Assembly: GCA_027490975.1 (NCBI GenBank)
Contig: JAIXXA010000198.1
Coordinates: 1 to 54,389 of the forward strand
Direction: 5' to 3'
DNA from: Rhodospirillaceae bacterium
GTDB lineage: Bacteria > Pseudomonadota > Alphaproteobacteria > CACIAM-22H2
Length of the DNA: 54,389 bases
Shown here: positions 29,159-38,345 of the stretch, piece after piece
Layout: the number at the start of each line of letters is the position of its first letter
Position numbering within the stretch: position 1 is the stretch's first letter
Made by a program: the position numbers and the translations under genes
The notes under the pieces: generated by a model
The model's database searches: none
Told to the model about the DNA's origin: nothing
The model's input: the letters and a program-made list of their open reading frames with translations, nothing else

Positions 29159-30235
29159 ATGGCCGACGAGAGCAATCATCCAGTCATCATCATCAAGCGC
29201 GTCAAAAAGGGCCATGATGCGGCCCATGGCGGCGGCTGGAAAGTTGCGTATGCCGACTTCGTGACCGCGATGATGGCGTTCTTCCTGCTGCTGTGGCTGC
29301 TGAACGCCACCGACCAGGAAAAGCGCCAGGGCATTGCGCAGTATTTCACCGCCTTCGACGCGGTTTCGCGTTCGACCTCGGGTGCGGGCGGCGTGCTCGG
29401 GGGCGTGACCCTCGGACCCGGCGATTTGCCGAACATGACGGGCGGCATCGTCGTGGGCGTGCCGCTTGCCCCGACCGGCGAAGAAGCCGAAACCGAAGGC
29501 CCGGATTTCGCCGATCCCAAGGGGGCCGCCAACGAAGACACCGAAAACCCGCAGCCCAACGCGCGCGGCGCCTCGGGCGTTGCGGCTGGCCCGTCGGGGC
29601 GCGAGACGCTCGGCGAACGGCGCCCCGGCGACCGCGCGGCCGGCAACCAGTTCAGCGGCAACCGGCCCGACGGCGACCAGAACGGCTCGGGTGCGGGCCA
29701 GAACCAAAACAGCTTCCAGCAGCAGATGCAGGCCGAAATGGGACGGCGCGAAGAGCAGAGCTTCGCGCGCGCCGAAGCCGATCTGCGCCAGGCTTTGCAG
29801 GACATTCCCGAGCTCAAGCCGCTGGCCCAGAACCTGCTCGTGGACCGCACGCCCGAAGGCCTGCGCATCCAGCTGGTCGATCAGGAGCGCTACGCGATGT
29901 TCGCCTCGGGCTCGGCCGCCCCGGCCGAACAGACGCGCCGCCTGCTCGCGACGGTTTCGCGCATCGTGCAAGCCCTGCCCAACGCGATCGCGATCACGGG
30001 CCACACGGATGCCTCGCCCTTTCCGCGCGGGGCCCAGTACACGAACTGGGAATTGTCGAGCGACCGCGCCAACGCCGCCCGCCGCACCATGATCGAATCG
30101 GGCCTGCCGGCCGCGCGCATTGCCCGCGTGATCGGCCGCGCCGACACCGAGCCGCTGATCGCCGACAACCCGGCCGATGCGCGCAATCGGCGCATTTCGA
30201 TCGTTCTGCTCCGCGACATACCGCAATCGAGCTGA
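29159..30235 (+). CDS. motB: Flagellar motor stator protein MotB
   Basis: MotB anchors the stator to peptidoglycan and, with MotA, carries protons that drive flagellar rotation. The 358-residue protein has a basic N-terminus, one transmembrane helix starting at WKVAYADFVTAMMAFFLLLWLL with the proton-carrying Asp33, a plug segment, and a long hydrophilic linker (about 105-200) rich in Gly, Asn, Asp, Glu and Gln. An OmpA-type domain follows, with ITGHTDASPF, SSDRANAARRTM, GRADTEPL and NRRISI. motA is not adjacent. The ATG at 29159 is chosen over 29132 because the conserved MotB N-terminus begins after it. Confidence 0.92.
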   Translation: MADESNHPVIIIKRVKKGHDAAHGGGWKVAYADFVTAMMAFFLLLWLLNATDQEKRQGIAQYFTAFDAVSRSTSGAGGVLGGVTLGPGDLPNMTGGIVVGVPLAPTGEEAETEGPDFADPKGAANEDTENPQPNARGASGVAAGPSGRETLGERRPGDRAAGNQFSGNRPDGDQNGSGAGQNQNSFQQQMQAEMGRREEQSFARAEADLRQALQDIPELKPLAQNLLVDRTPEGLRIQLVDQERYAMFASGSAAPAEQTRRLLATVSRIVQALPNAIAITGHTDASPFPRGAQYTNWELSSDRANAARRTMIESGLPAARIARVIGRADTEPLIADNPADARNRRISIVLLRDIPQSS

Positions 30236-30331
30236 TCCGCCCGCAAGCGAAACTTGCCAGCGAGCCTCAAGCAGTCCTAGGCTAATCGAACCTGGAACTC
30301 GGGGGTCGCGTTTGGGGGGATCGCTTTGGCC

Positions 30332-30826
30332 ATGGATGCGCGCACAGCACCGCCCGTCATCGACGCCGTCGTGAGCGACGCTGTCGCTTCGCTGCCCGAT
30401 CTTTCGGGCCTGCGGCGGCGGCGCATGTTCGCCTGGGCCGTCGATGCGGCGATCTGCTGCGTGCTCGCGGCCGTTGCCTCGATCCCGGCTTTTTTCCTCG
30501 GCGTGTTCAGCTTCGGCATCCTGTGGGCGCCCGCCTGGTTCGCGGTGGCTTTGGTACCGATGCTCTACCACGCGATCCTGCTGGCGGGCCCGCGCGGCGC
30601 CACCTGGGGCATGCGCTTTGCCGGCGTGGAATTCACCGCCCTTGTCGGCAGCGGGCGGCCGAGCTTCCTGCAAGCGCTCGTGCATTGGGTGCTGTTCTAC
30701 ATGGGGGTTGGCTTCACCGGCGGCCTCGTCCTGCTGTGGTCGCTGTTCGACCCCAACAAGGCGCTGCTGCACGACCGCATCTGCGGCGTGGCCGCGCATC
30801 GGGCGGCACCCGGAGGCCCGGCATGA
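30332..30826 (+). CDS. RDD family membrane protein
   Basis: The 164-residue protein matches the RDD family: LRRRRMFAWAVDAAICCVLAAVASIP at the first helix, GATWGMRFAGVEF in the middle, and LLWSLFDPNKALLHDRICG at the end. It has about three to four membrane helices. RDD proteins have been proposed to transport ions or small molecules, but most have no known role. A TTG at 30326 could add two residues. The stop overlaps the bpt start as ATGA, a pairing seen in other alphaproteobacteria. Confidence 0.88.
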   Translation: MDARTAPPVIDAVVSDAVASLPDLSGLRRRRMFAWAVDAAICCVLAAVASIPAFFLGVFSFGILWAPAWFAVALVPMLYHAILLAGPRGATWGMRFAGVEFTALVGSGRPSFLQALVHWVLFYMGVGFTGGLVLLWSLFDPNKALLHDRICGVAAHRAAPGGPA

Positions 30827-31557
30827 CCGCGCAAGGCAACAGCACCGCGCGCTTCTACTATTCGATGCCCTCGCCCTGCCCCTATCTCGACAGGCGCATG
30901 GAGCGGCGCATCTTCGTGGACTTGACCGGCCCGCAGGCCGTGCTGTCCTACGACCTGCTGTCCGAAGCGGGTTTCCGCCGCTCGCTCGGCTTTGCCTACC
31001 GGCCCGCCTGCCCGGGCTGCAATGCGTGCGTGGCCGTGCGCATTCCGGTGGCGCGCTTCGAATACACGCGCCAGTGGCGCCGCGTCCTCGCCAAAAACCG
31101 CGACCTCCATGCCGAGATCTGCGCCCCCATCGCGACGGCCGAGCAATACGCGCTGTTCGCGCGCTACCAGGTCGGCCGCCACCGCGACGGCGAAATGGCG
31201 CGCATGGATTTCGAGGATTACCGCACCATGATCGAGGTCGGGGCCAACGCCTCGAACGTGGTCGAGGTGCGCGACCGCCACGGCACGCTGATGGGGGCGA
31301 GCCTCGTCGACCGCATGCAGAGCGGCCTGTCGGCGGTCTATTCGTTCTACGAGCCCGAGATGCCCGAACGCTCGCTCGGCAGCCATCTTATCTTGACCCT
31401 CGTCGAAGCCGCCCAGCGCGCCCAGTTGGCACATGTGTATCTGGGCTACTGGATCGGCGAGAGCGCCAAGATGGCCTACAAGGTCCGCTTCCAACCGCTC
31501 GAAGCTTTGACCCGCGACGGCTGGCTGCCGATCGACCAAAACGGCGCCGTCCTTTAG
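30823..31557 (+). CDS. bpt: Aspartate/glutamate leucyltransferase (leucyl-tRNA-protein transferase)
   Basis: Bpt adds Leu from leucyl-tRNA to proteins with N-terminal Asp or Glu, marking them for ClpS/ClpAP degradation in the N-end rule pathway. The 244-residue protein has the ATE-type N-terminal Cys region (PCPYL with Cys19, then Cys63, Cys66 and Cys69 in PACPGCNACV), RIPVARF, and the GNAT-like C-terminal half with YSFYEPEMPERSLGSHLIL and HVYLGYWIGESAKMAYKVRFQPLE. Length and motifs fit bacterial Bpt (ATE family). Its start overlaps the RDD stop. Confidence 0.94.
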   Translation: MTAQGNSTARFYYSMPSPCPYLDRRMERRIFVDLTGPQAVLSYDLLSEAGFRRSLGFAYRPACPGCNACVAVRIPVARFEYTRQWRRVLAKNRDLHAEICAPIATAEQYALFARYQVGRHRDGEMARMDFEDYRTMIEVGANASNVVEVRDRHGTLMGASLVDRMQSGLSAVYSFYEPEMPERSLGSHLILTLVEAAQRAQLAHVYLGYWIGESAKMAYKVRFQPLEALTRDGWLPIDQNGAVL

Positions 31558-31571
31558 GCGACCCACCGCCG

Positions 31572-31593
31572 AACGGAATTTTTGCCGTTTTTT
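31572..31593 (+). terminator. Rho-independent terminator of bpt
   Basis: AACGG (31572-31576) pairs with CCGTT (31585-31589) around an 8-nt AT-rich loop, and a six-T run (31588-31593) overlaps and follows the stem. It lies 15 bp after the bpt stop. The stem is short, so strength may be modest. Confidence 0.6.
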
Positions 31594-31702
31594 CCCAAAA
31601 TCAATCACGCCCGAGGCTTAAGCGCCGCTTTTGCCGTGGCGAAATAGGCGACAATTGGTTTCCATCCGTTGCCGCAACCTGTTTATCCTATTGATTTTCA
31701 TG

Positions 31703-31718
31703 GATTGTAACCACAATC
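31703..31718. other. Short perfect hairpin in the bpt/racemase gap
   Basis: GATTGT-AACC-ACAATC forms a 6-bp perfect stem with a 4-nt loop in the 284-bp space between two convergent genes. No T-run follows on either strand. It may be incidental or part of a small-RNA or terminator array. Confidence 0.3.
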
Positions 31719-31744
31719 TCGAAATTCTGGTTGCATCCTGGAAA

Positions 31745-31771
31745 CGGCCTTTCTGGGGGCCGAAAGCGGCC
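31745..31771 (+). terminator. Two mutually exclusive GC hairpins, probable terminator
   Basis: CGGCC (31745-31749), GGCCG (31758-31762) and CGGCC (31767-31771) allow the middle copy to pair with either flank. The second hairpin (loop AAAG) is followed by a pyrimidine/T-rich stretch, GTCTTTCTTC. This is the last strong structure in the gap before the end of the convergent racemase-like gene, so it may be a backup terminator for bpt. Confidence 0.45.
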
Positions 31772-31841
31772 GTCTTTCTTCACTTTTCAAACAGCGCACG
31801 CCCGCTGAGGCGATGCCGTTATAGCATCATATTCCTGCAAA

Positions 31842-32522
31842 TCAATCAAGGGCCTTGCGCAAGGATGCGCTTGCGGCAGAGACGGCGGCGACAAGGCCCG
31901 CAACGGGGCTGTTCAACGGCCGCTCACCAGCCGCGACCAATTCGCACGCCCCCGCCATCGACGCTTGCGCGAGTGCCACCCGTGCGGCCCCGCCGCGCTT
32001 GGCCTCGATTGCGGCGCGCGCGATCATGGCGAGATAGCGATCTTGCTGTCCGGCCTTGAAGGCGGCCCAAGCGCCCGGAACGAGTTGCACCTGCACCTCC
32101 GCTCCGGTTGCCTGCGCTGCTGCCTCGAACAAGCGCTTCGTCGGCTCGATAGTGGTTTCGACGGCGCAAAGAACGACGATCCTGCCCCCGCCCTTTGCCG
32201 CTTCGGCCGCGAGTGCCGCATCGACGCGCAGGATGGGGATGGCGGCATTCGCTGCAGCCGCGTCGGCTGACGGTCCCAAGGTCGAGCAAGTGAGGAGCAC
32301 GGCATCGGCGCCCGTGCAGAGGCCGTTGAGAGCCGCACTCGCCTGCGCCGCAATCGCCGCCGTGAGTCGTCCTTCTTGCTCGGCTGCGGCAAGAAGTTCC
32401 GCCCGCACCGTATGGCGCAGTTCGACGCCCGTCAGCCCCGACATGCGCAAGGCGGCATCGAAAACCGCAACGTTGCTTGCGGCCGTATGGAGACACGCGA
32501 TTTGGACCGTCTCGCGGGACAT
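31842..32522 (-). CDS. Aspartate/glutamate/hydantoin racemase family protein
   Basis: The 226-residue protein has the Asp/Glu racemase fold marks: IACLHTAASNVAVFD, the first active-site region AVLLTCSTLGPSA with Cys79, PILRVDAALAAEAA, and VALAQASMAGACELV. The usual second catalytic Cys in an LGCTH-type motif is not obvious. VLCAVETTIEPT (with one Cys) or the later Cys in MAGACE may stand in, so the enzyme may be a decarboxylase, isomerase or lyase of the same fold. It lies 142 bp downstream of the substrate-binding protein gene on the same strand and might share its substrate. Confidence 0.8.
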   Translation of the reverse strand: MSRETVQIACLHTAASNVAVFDAALRMSGLTGVELRHTVRAELLAAAEQEGRLTAAIAAQASAALNGLCTGADAVLLTCSTLGPSADAAAANAAIPILRVDAALAAEAAKGGGRIVVLCAVETTIEPTKRLFEAAAQATGAEVQVQLVPGAWAAFKAGQQDRYLAMIARAAIEAKRGGAARVALAQASMAGACELVAAGERPLNSPVAGLVAAVSAASASLRKALD

Positions 32523-32664
32523 GGCTTGCTCCTGCAGATCGCAAGTCGTTCTACAGCGGGCAAAGCCAGCGTCAATGCCGGATTTTCGAGCCGCCGCGAT
32601 TCCGGACGTTTCAAACGATTCTGCCGGCCAACCCCGGCGACAAGCTGCAGCCGGACCGCCGCCG

Positions 32665-33672
32665 CTAGCTCCCGTTGCGGGCGTGCATCTCGGGCATCCA
32701 GATGTCGCGCCACGCGGCGGGCGCGTGTCCGACGAGCCCTGCAAGCCGCATGAACTGCGCGAAGAACATCGAGCGGCTCGGCGTCGTGTCGAACGTCACG
32801 TTCGCATCGCGCAGATTCTCGGCGAGTTCGCCCGCATCCAGATTCATGCGCTGGGCACGCAGAAAAATCTCGACCGAGCTGCGCAGATCGCGGCGGACGG
32901 TCTGCATCGCTTCGTCGATCGCATCAAGGACGGCGGCCGTTGCGTCCGGATGGCGGTCGCGAAATCCCATGCGCGCTGCGACCACGCTCTGCGTGGCGGA
33001 GCCGTCGGTCACGGCCGTGCTTTCGGCCACGCGCGTCAGATGCGGGTCGCGCATTTGCGCCCATTGCTGCGGCGGGCCCGACATATGCGCCGTGACAGAG
33101 CTTTGCACGCCGCCCGAAAGGGCAGCGAAAGCTTCGGTTTGCGGCATCTCGACCATGATGTTTTCGTAGCGGTTCCAGGCTTGCGGCCCGAAGGCTTGGG
33201 CGGCCGCCATCTGCACGAGGAGCGCGTGCAGGCCGACGCGCAAAACCGGCACCGCGATGCGGTCGTTCGGCCCGAAATCGCGGATCGTGTTCACGCGCGG
33301 ACTGCGTGCGAACAGCATCTGCGGGATCGAGGCCAGCGACGCCAGCGCGCGCACTTCGCGCGGCGTGCCCTTGGTCCTCGCCCACAAGAGCAGCATCGCC
33401 GGCAGCCCGCCCGCGGCGAAATCGACCGCATCGGCGAGCAACGCTTCGTCCGTCGCCGCACCGGCCTGCATCCAGGCGACCGCAACGCCCCGCAAGCCCC
33501 GTGCCGCGAGATGTTTTTCGACGAGCCCCGCTTCGCGCGCGATCGCAAGCGGCATTGCGGCAAGGCCCGGCTGCACCGCAAAGCGCAGCCGCGTCAGCGC
33601 TTGCGCATGCAGGATCGAAGGAGCGGACAGGCCGAAAGCGGCCGAAGCGGCGAGGAAACGGCGGCGGCGCAT
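32665..33672 (-). CDS. Tat-exported ABC transporter substrate-binding protein (NMT1/SsuA-like)
   Basis: The 335-residue product begins MRRRRFLAASAAFGLSAP, a twin-arginine signal, with probable cleavage after SILHAQA. The mature protein has the two-lobe binding-protein pattern with LRFAVQPGLAAMPLAIAREAGLVEKHLA, VDFAAGGLPAMLLLW and FGPNDRIAVPVLRVGLHALLVQMAAA, as in NMT1/THI5, nitrate, taurine and sulfonate binders. No permease or ATPase gene is adjacent, so it is an orphan receptor or works with a distant transporter. A start at 33732 would add 20 residues before the Tat motif. I prefer 33672. Confidence 0.85.
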   Translation of the reverse strand: MRRRRFLAASAAFGLSAPSILHAQALTRLRFAVQPGLAAMPLAIAREAGLVEKHLAARGLRGVAVAWMQAGAATDEALLADAVDFAAGGLPAMLLLWARTKGTPREVRALASLASIPQMLFARSPRVNTIRDFGPNDRIAVPVLRVGLHALLVQMAAAQAFGPQAWNRYENIMVEMPQTEAFAALSGGVQSSVTAHMSGPPQQWAQMRDPHLTRVAESTAVTDGSATQSVVAARMGFRDRHPDATAAVLDAIDEAMQTVRRDLRSSVEIFLRAQRMNLDAGELAENLRDANVTFDTTPSRSMFFAQFMRLAGLVGHAPAAWRDIWMPEMHARNGS

Positions 33673-33840
33673 GCGCAGCCCCGCAGCGCCGGTTTTCGGC
33701 ACGGTTCGCGGCACGGATGCGGGAGAGATCAAGGGCGCAGCCTATCGCGTTTGCGCCGACATGTCCCAGGTCTTGTGTCGCTGCACGCGCGCGCGCATTC
33801 TTGGCCGCAACTTCGCGATTCTGGCCTGCCATCGGAACCC

Positions 33841-35964
33841 ATGCCGCCCAAACCGCCTGCCCGCCTCTCGCCGACCATGGCCAAACTGCAGCAAGCCGTT
33901 GCCTTGCACCAGTCGGGCAAACTGGCCGAGGCGTCCAATCTCTATCGCGAGGTGCTGCGCGTCGAACCGCAGAATTTCGACGCGCTCCATCTGTCGGGCG
34001 TTGCCGCGCGCGCGCAAGGCAATGCGGCCGTCGCAGTCGATCTGATCGGGCGCGCTTTGGCGCGCGTCAAAGGCCGCAGTGCCGCCGCCAACTACAATCT
34101 CGGCAACGCGCTCGGCGATTTGGGCCGCCATGCCGAAACGCTGGCCGCCGTCGACCGCGCGCTCGCCCTCGAGCCCGGCTATGCCGAAGCCCACCATCTG
34201 CGCGCCGTCGCCTTGCGCCATTTGGGGCGCAGCGACGACGCGATCGCTTCTTGCGCCAAAGCCATCGCCTTGGCGCCGAAAGCGGCCTACGCGCACAACG
34301 AGATGGGCGTGATCCTCGCGGGCCTCGAGCGGCACGAAGAAGCGCTTGCCCATTACGAGCGGGCGCTGTCCTGCGATCCGCGCCATCTGCACGCCACGCA
34401 CAATCGCGGGGTGGCCTTGCGCATGCTCGGCCGTGCCGACGAAGCGCTTGCGGCCTATGCCCAAGCGCTGGCGCTCAAGCCCGATTTTGCGGAAGCGGTC
34501 GCGAGCCTTGCGATCCTGCAGCAGCTTTTGAAGCGCCCGGTCGAGGCGGCGGCGAGCTACGAACGTCTGCTGGCCCTTGCGCCCGACTACGATTTTGCGC
34601 TGGGCAGCATGCTCTCGGAACGGCTGCTGGCGTGCGACTGGCGCGACTACGAGGCGCTTTGCGCGCGCATCGCCGACGCCACGCGCGCGGGAAAACGCGC
34701 CGACAAACCCTTCACGTTGATGGCGTTCAGCGACGATCCGGCCCTGCATCTGCAGAGCGCGCGCATCTTCGCAGCATCGCGCTACACGCGCGCGGCAGCA
34801 GCCGCAACGCCCTTGCCGCCGCGCGCGGCATCGGCGGGAAAACGGCTCAAGATCGCCTATATCTCGGCCGATTTCCGCGACCATGCGGTGGCGTATCTGA
34901 TCGCCAATCTGTTCGAGGCGCACGACCGCAGCCGCTTCGAGATCCACGGGCTGTCGGTCGGGCCCGACAGCGACGGGGCAATGCGCAAACGCCTCGTTTC
35001 GGCGTTCGACGATTTTGCCGACTTGCGCGCCAAGAACGACGTCGAAATCGCGAGCCTCATGCGCGGCCGAGACTACGACATCGCCGTCGATTTGATGGGC
35101 TACACGGCCGATGCGCGCACGGGCGTGCTCGCACGGCGCGTGGCGCCGGTGCAGGTCAATTATTTGGGATATCCCGGCACGATGGGGGCCGATTTCATCG
35201 ACTACATCCTCGTCGATCCGACCGTGGCCCCGCCGGGCAGCGACGCGCATTTCGCCGAAAAAACCGTGCGGTTGCCGCATTGCTACCAGGCCAACGACGC
35301 AAAACGCATCGTGGCGCCGACGGCGCCCACGCGCGCGCAAGCGGGCCTGCCCGAGGGCGCTTTCGTGTTCTGCTGCTTCAACAATGCCTGGAAGATCTCG
35401 CCTTCCATCTTTGCGTTGTGGATGCGGCTTTTGCGCCGCATCGAAGGCAGCGTCTTGTGGCTGCTCGCGACCAACGAGGCCGCCGTGGCGAATCTGCGTG
35501 CCGCAGCATCCGGCCACGGCATCGATCCCGAACGCCTCGTTTTCGCGCCGCACGCCAAACATGCCGAACATCTCGCGCGCCACGTGCTGGCCGATCTCTT
35601 CGTCGACACCTTCCCCTACAACGCGCACACCACGGCAAGCGACGCTTTGTGGATGGGCGTGCCCTTGCTCACCTATGCCGGCAGCAGCTTTCCCGCGCGC
35701 GTGGCGGCAAGCTTGCTGCGCAGCGTGGGCATGCCGGAGATGGTGATGCCCTCGCTCGACGCGTACGAGGCCGAAGCCGTGAGCCTTGCGGCAAGTCCCG
35801 CGCGCCTCTCGGCGCTGCGCGCGAAACTTGCGCAGAATCGCAGCACCGCGCCTTTGTTCGACATCGAGCTGTTCCGCCGCGGCATCGAAAGCGCGTACGA
35901 GACGATGCACGCGCGCGCGGCATCCGGCCAAGCGCCCGCCGCCTTCGACGTGGCACTGCGATGA
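33841..35964 (+). CDS. TPR protein with GT41 O-GlcNAc-transferase-like domain (SPINDLY type), copy 1
   Basis: The 707-residue protein has about seven TPRs (residues 13-260; for example AAANYNLGNALGDLGRHAETL), then a link region. A GT41-type catalytic part follows from about residue 333 (LKIAYISADFRDHAVAYLI) through VDLMGYTADARTGVLARRVAPVQVNYLGYPGTMG, FCCFNNAWKISPSIFALWMRLL, LADLFVDTFPYNAHTTASDALWMGVPLLTYAG. These strings are those of bacterial OGT homologues, including the flagellin transferase FlmG and plant SPINDLY, which transfer a sugar to Ser/Thr of proteins. The gene leads a coupled pair, since its stop overlaps the next start as ATGA. Substrate and sugar are unknown. Confidence 0.93.
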   Translation: MPPKPPARLSPTMAKLQQAVALHQSGKLAEASNLYREVLRVEPQNFDALHLSGVAARAQGNAAVAVDLIGRALARVKGRSAAANYNLGNALGDLGRHAETLAAVDRALALEPGYAEAHHLRAVALRHLGRSDDAIASCAKAIALAPKAAYAHNEMGVILAGLERHEEALAHYERALSCDPRHLHATHNRGVALRMLGRADEALAAYAQALALKPDFAEAVASLAILQQLLKRPVEAAASYERLLALAPDYDFALGSMLSERLLACDWRDYEALCARIADATRAGKRADKPFTLMAFSDDPALHLQSARIFAASRYTRAAAAATPLPPRAASAGKRLKIAYISADFRDHAVAYLIANLFEAHDRSRFEIHGLSVGPDSDGAMRKRLVSAFDDFADLRAKNDVEIASLMRGRDYDIAVDLMGYTADARTGVLARRVAPVQVNYLGYPGTMGADFIDYILVDPTVAPPGSDAHFAEKTVRLPHCYQANDAKRIVAPTAPTRAQAGLPEGAFVFCCFNNAWKISPSIFALWMRLLRRIEGSVLWLLATNEAAVANLRAAASGHGIDPERLVFAPHAKHAEHLARHVLADLFVDTFPYNAHTTASDALWMGVPLLTYAGSSFPARVAASLLRSVGMPEMVMPSLDAYEAEAVSLAASPARLSALRAKLAQNRSTAPLFDIELFRRGIESAYETMHARAASGQAPAAFDVALR

Positions 35965-38345
35965 CCGACGCCGCGACCGAGATTGGCGAAATGCTGCTGG
36001 CCGCGATCGCGGCGCACAAGAACGGCGATCTTGGCGCCGCCGAAAAGGGCTACCGCGCCATTCTCGAGCGCGATGCGACGCACCCGGACGCGAACCACAA
36101 TCTCGGCGCGCTGCTGATGGTGCAGCGCAATTTCGCCGAAGGGCTGAAGCGCCTCAAAGCGGCCCTCGAAACCAAACCGGTCGAAGGCCAATTCTGGTTC
36201 TCCTACGCCGACGCGTTGCTGCGCATCGGCCAGGCCAAAGAGGCGATGTCGGTGCTGCGCCAGGGCGCGCAGCGCGGGCTCGGCGGGCCGCAGTTCGAAA
36301 CGCTCGTCAAGCAGTCGCAGATCGCGCTGATGTCGATCCCAGTGCCTTCGCCCAAGCAAGAAGCCCCGCGCAAGAAGACGGCCGCCGACATTCCGGCCCT
36401 CATCGAAAACGCGATGAAGCTGCATGGCAGCGGCCAGCTTGCCAAGGCGGCCGCCCAGTACCACGAGATCCTCGGCATCGACCCGCGCAATGCAGGTGCC
36501 TTGCATCTGGCGGGCGTGGTGGCGCACCAGTCGCAGAAACCCGCGCTTGCACTCGAACTCATCAACGCCGCGATCGCGATCAATCCGGCGGCCCCGGAAT
36601 TCCACGGCAATCTCGGCGTGGTCTTGCGCGAGATGCACCGCATCGAAGCGGCGGCCGACGCCTATCGCAAGGCGATCGAACTCAATCCGGGCTACGCCGA
36701 GGCGCACAACAATCTCGGCAACGCGCTGCGCGATCTCGAACGCTTCGAGGAGGCGGCCAAAAGCTACGCGCGCGCCATCGAGCTGCAGCCGCGCAATGCC
36801 GACTACCAGTGCAACGCCGCCGACGTGCACCAGGAGATGGGCCGCTTCGAGCAGGCGTTCGAGCACTACAACGAAGCGCTGCGTCTCAATCCGTCGCACC
36901 CCAAGGCGCGCATGAATCTGGCGACGGCGTATTTTTCGTACGAAGACATCCCGAACGCGATCGCCCTCTACCGCCAGGCGATCGAACTCGGCCCCAACGT
37001 CGCGTTGCTGCACAACAATCTCGGCATGGCGCTGCAGGCGCAGGCCAACCACGACGGCGCACTCGCGTGTTTCGCGCGCGCGGTCGAATTGCGGCCGAAC
37101 TACTACGAGGCGCACAACAATCTGCTGCTGGCCCAGCACTACGCGCCGCAGATTTCCAAGCAGGAAATGGTCGACGCGGCCAAGCGCTTCGCGCAGAGCC
37201 TGCCGCCGCGCCCGCCGCTGGCCGCCTTCGCCAACACGCGCGACCCTGAGCGCAGGCTGCGCGTGGGCTTCGTCTCGCCCGATCTGCGCACGCACCCGGT
37301 CGGCTTTTTCCTCGACGGCTTCATGGCGAGCTACGAGCGCGCGAATTTCGAGATTTTCTGCTATTCGAACGGCGGGCGCGAGGATGCGCTGACCAAGCGC
37401 CTGCGCGACAATTCGGCCGGCTGGCGCAACATTGTGGGCCTGTCGGATCGCGACGCCGCCGCCGCGATCCGCAGCGACCGCATCGACATCCTCGTCGATC
37501 TCGCGGGCCACACGGCCAAGAACCGGCTGCCGCTGTTTGCGCTTAAGCCCGCGCCGGTGCAGGCAAGCTGGCTCGGCTATTTCGGCACCACGGGCCTCGT
37601 CGAGATCGACGCGGTCCTCCTCGACGATACGACCGTCTTGCCCGACGAAGAAGACATGTTCGTCGAGCAGATCGTGCGCTTGCCGGGCGGGCGCTTCTGC
37701 TACACCCCGCCGGACTACGCCCCGCCCGTGCGCCCGTCGCCGCATCTGGCCAAGGGCCACGTGACGTTCGGCAGCTTCAACAATCTCTCGAAAGTCACGA
37801 CCGAAGTTATGGGCGTGTGGGCGCAGATACTGTCGAACGCGCCGACCGCGCGCCTCGTGCTCAAATGGAAGACGCTCAAATTCGACGGCGAACGCGCGCG
37901 TGTGGCGGCGGCATTCGCGGCCGCCGGCGGCGACACAAGCCGCCTCGAACTGCGCGGCCCCAGCAGCCACGCCAAGATGCTCGACGAATACGGCGACATC
38001 GACGTGGCGCTCGACCCGTTCCCGTTCAGCGGCGGGCTCACCTCGTGCGAGGCGTTGTGGATGGGCGTGCCCGTGCTGACCATGCCGGGCACGCGCCCCA
38101 TCTCGCGCCAGACGCTGGGCTTCTTGGGTGCGGTCGATCTCGAAGGCGATTTTGCGGTCGTCTCGAGCGAGGCTTACGTCGCGCGCGCGGTCGAGCTTGC
38201 GGCGAACCCCAGCGAACTCGAAAGCTTCCGCAAAATCCTGCGTCCGCGCCTGCAGGCCTCAAGCCTGTGCGACGCCCCCGCCTTCGCGCGCAACATCGAA
38301 GCCGCCTGGCGCGATCTGTGGCGCGCCTGGTGCGCCAAGGGTTAG
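35961..38345 (+). CDS. TPR protein with GT41 O-GlcNAc-transferase-like domain, copy 2
   Basis: The 794-residue protein starts with TPRs (15-80), a charged/proline link (about 125-140), and a second TPR block (145-415, for example AEAHNNLGNALRDLERFEEAAKSYARAIELQP). The GT41 part runs from about residue 430 (LRVGFVSPDLRTHPVGFFLDG) to the end, with VDLAGHTAKNRLPLFALKPAPVQASWLGYFGTTG, FGSFNNLSKVTTEVMGVWAQIL and DVALDPFPFSGGLTSCEALWMGVPVLTM. It differs from copy 1 in several catalytic-loop residues, so specificity may differ. Its last four bases overlap the end of the opposite-strand copy 3. Confidence 0.93.
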   Translation: MTDAATEIGEMLLAAIAAHKNGDLGAAEKGYRAILERDATHPDANHNLGALLMVQRNFAEGLKRLKAALETKPVEGQFWFSYADALLRIGQAKEAMSVLRQGAQRGLGGPQFETLVKQSQIALMSIPVPSPKQEAPRKKTAADIPALIENAMKLHGSGQLAKAAAQYHEILGIDPRNAGALHLAGVVAHQSQKPALALELINAAIAINPAAPEFHGNLGVVLREMHRIEAAADAYRKAIELNPGYAEAHNNLGNALRDLERFEEAAKSYARAIELQPRNADYQCNAADVHQEMGRFEQAFEHYNEALRLNPSHPKARMNLATAYFSYEDIPNAIALYRQAIELGPNVALLHNNLGMALQAQANHDGALACFARAVELRPNYYEAHNNLLLAQHYAPQISKQEMVDAAKRFAQSLPPRPPLAAFANTRDPERRLRVGFVSPDLRTHPVGFFLDGFMASYERANFEIFCYSNGGREDALTKRLRDNSAGWRNIVGLSDRDAAAAIRSDRIDILVDLAGHTAKNRLPLFALKPAPVQASWLGYFGTTGLVEIDAVLLDDTTVLPDEEDMFVEQIVRLPGGRFCYTPPDYAPPVRPSPHLAKGHVTFGSFNNLSKVTTEVMGVWAQILSNAPTARLVLKWKTLKFDGERARVAAAFAAAGGDTSRLELRGPSSHAKMLDEYGDIDVALDPFPFSGGLTSCEALWMGVPVLTMPGTRPISRQTLGFLGAVDLEGDFAVVSSEAYVARAVELAANPSELESFRKILRPRLQASSLCDAPAFARNIEAAWRDLWRAWCAKG

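Noticed and set aside
33306-38345. A 1679-codon plus-strand frame, and a similar 1302-codon frame from 32056
   Set aside because: Both only extend real GT41 genes backwards through the antisense of the substrate-binding protein and racemase genes. The extensions are Arg/Ala-rich and lack conserved sequence, and good ATG starts exist at 33841 and 35961.
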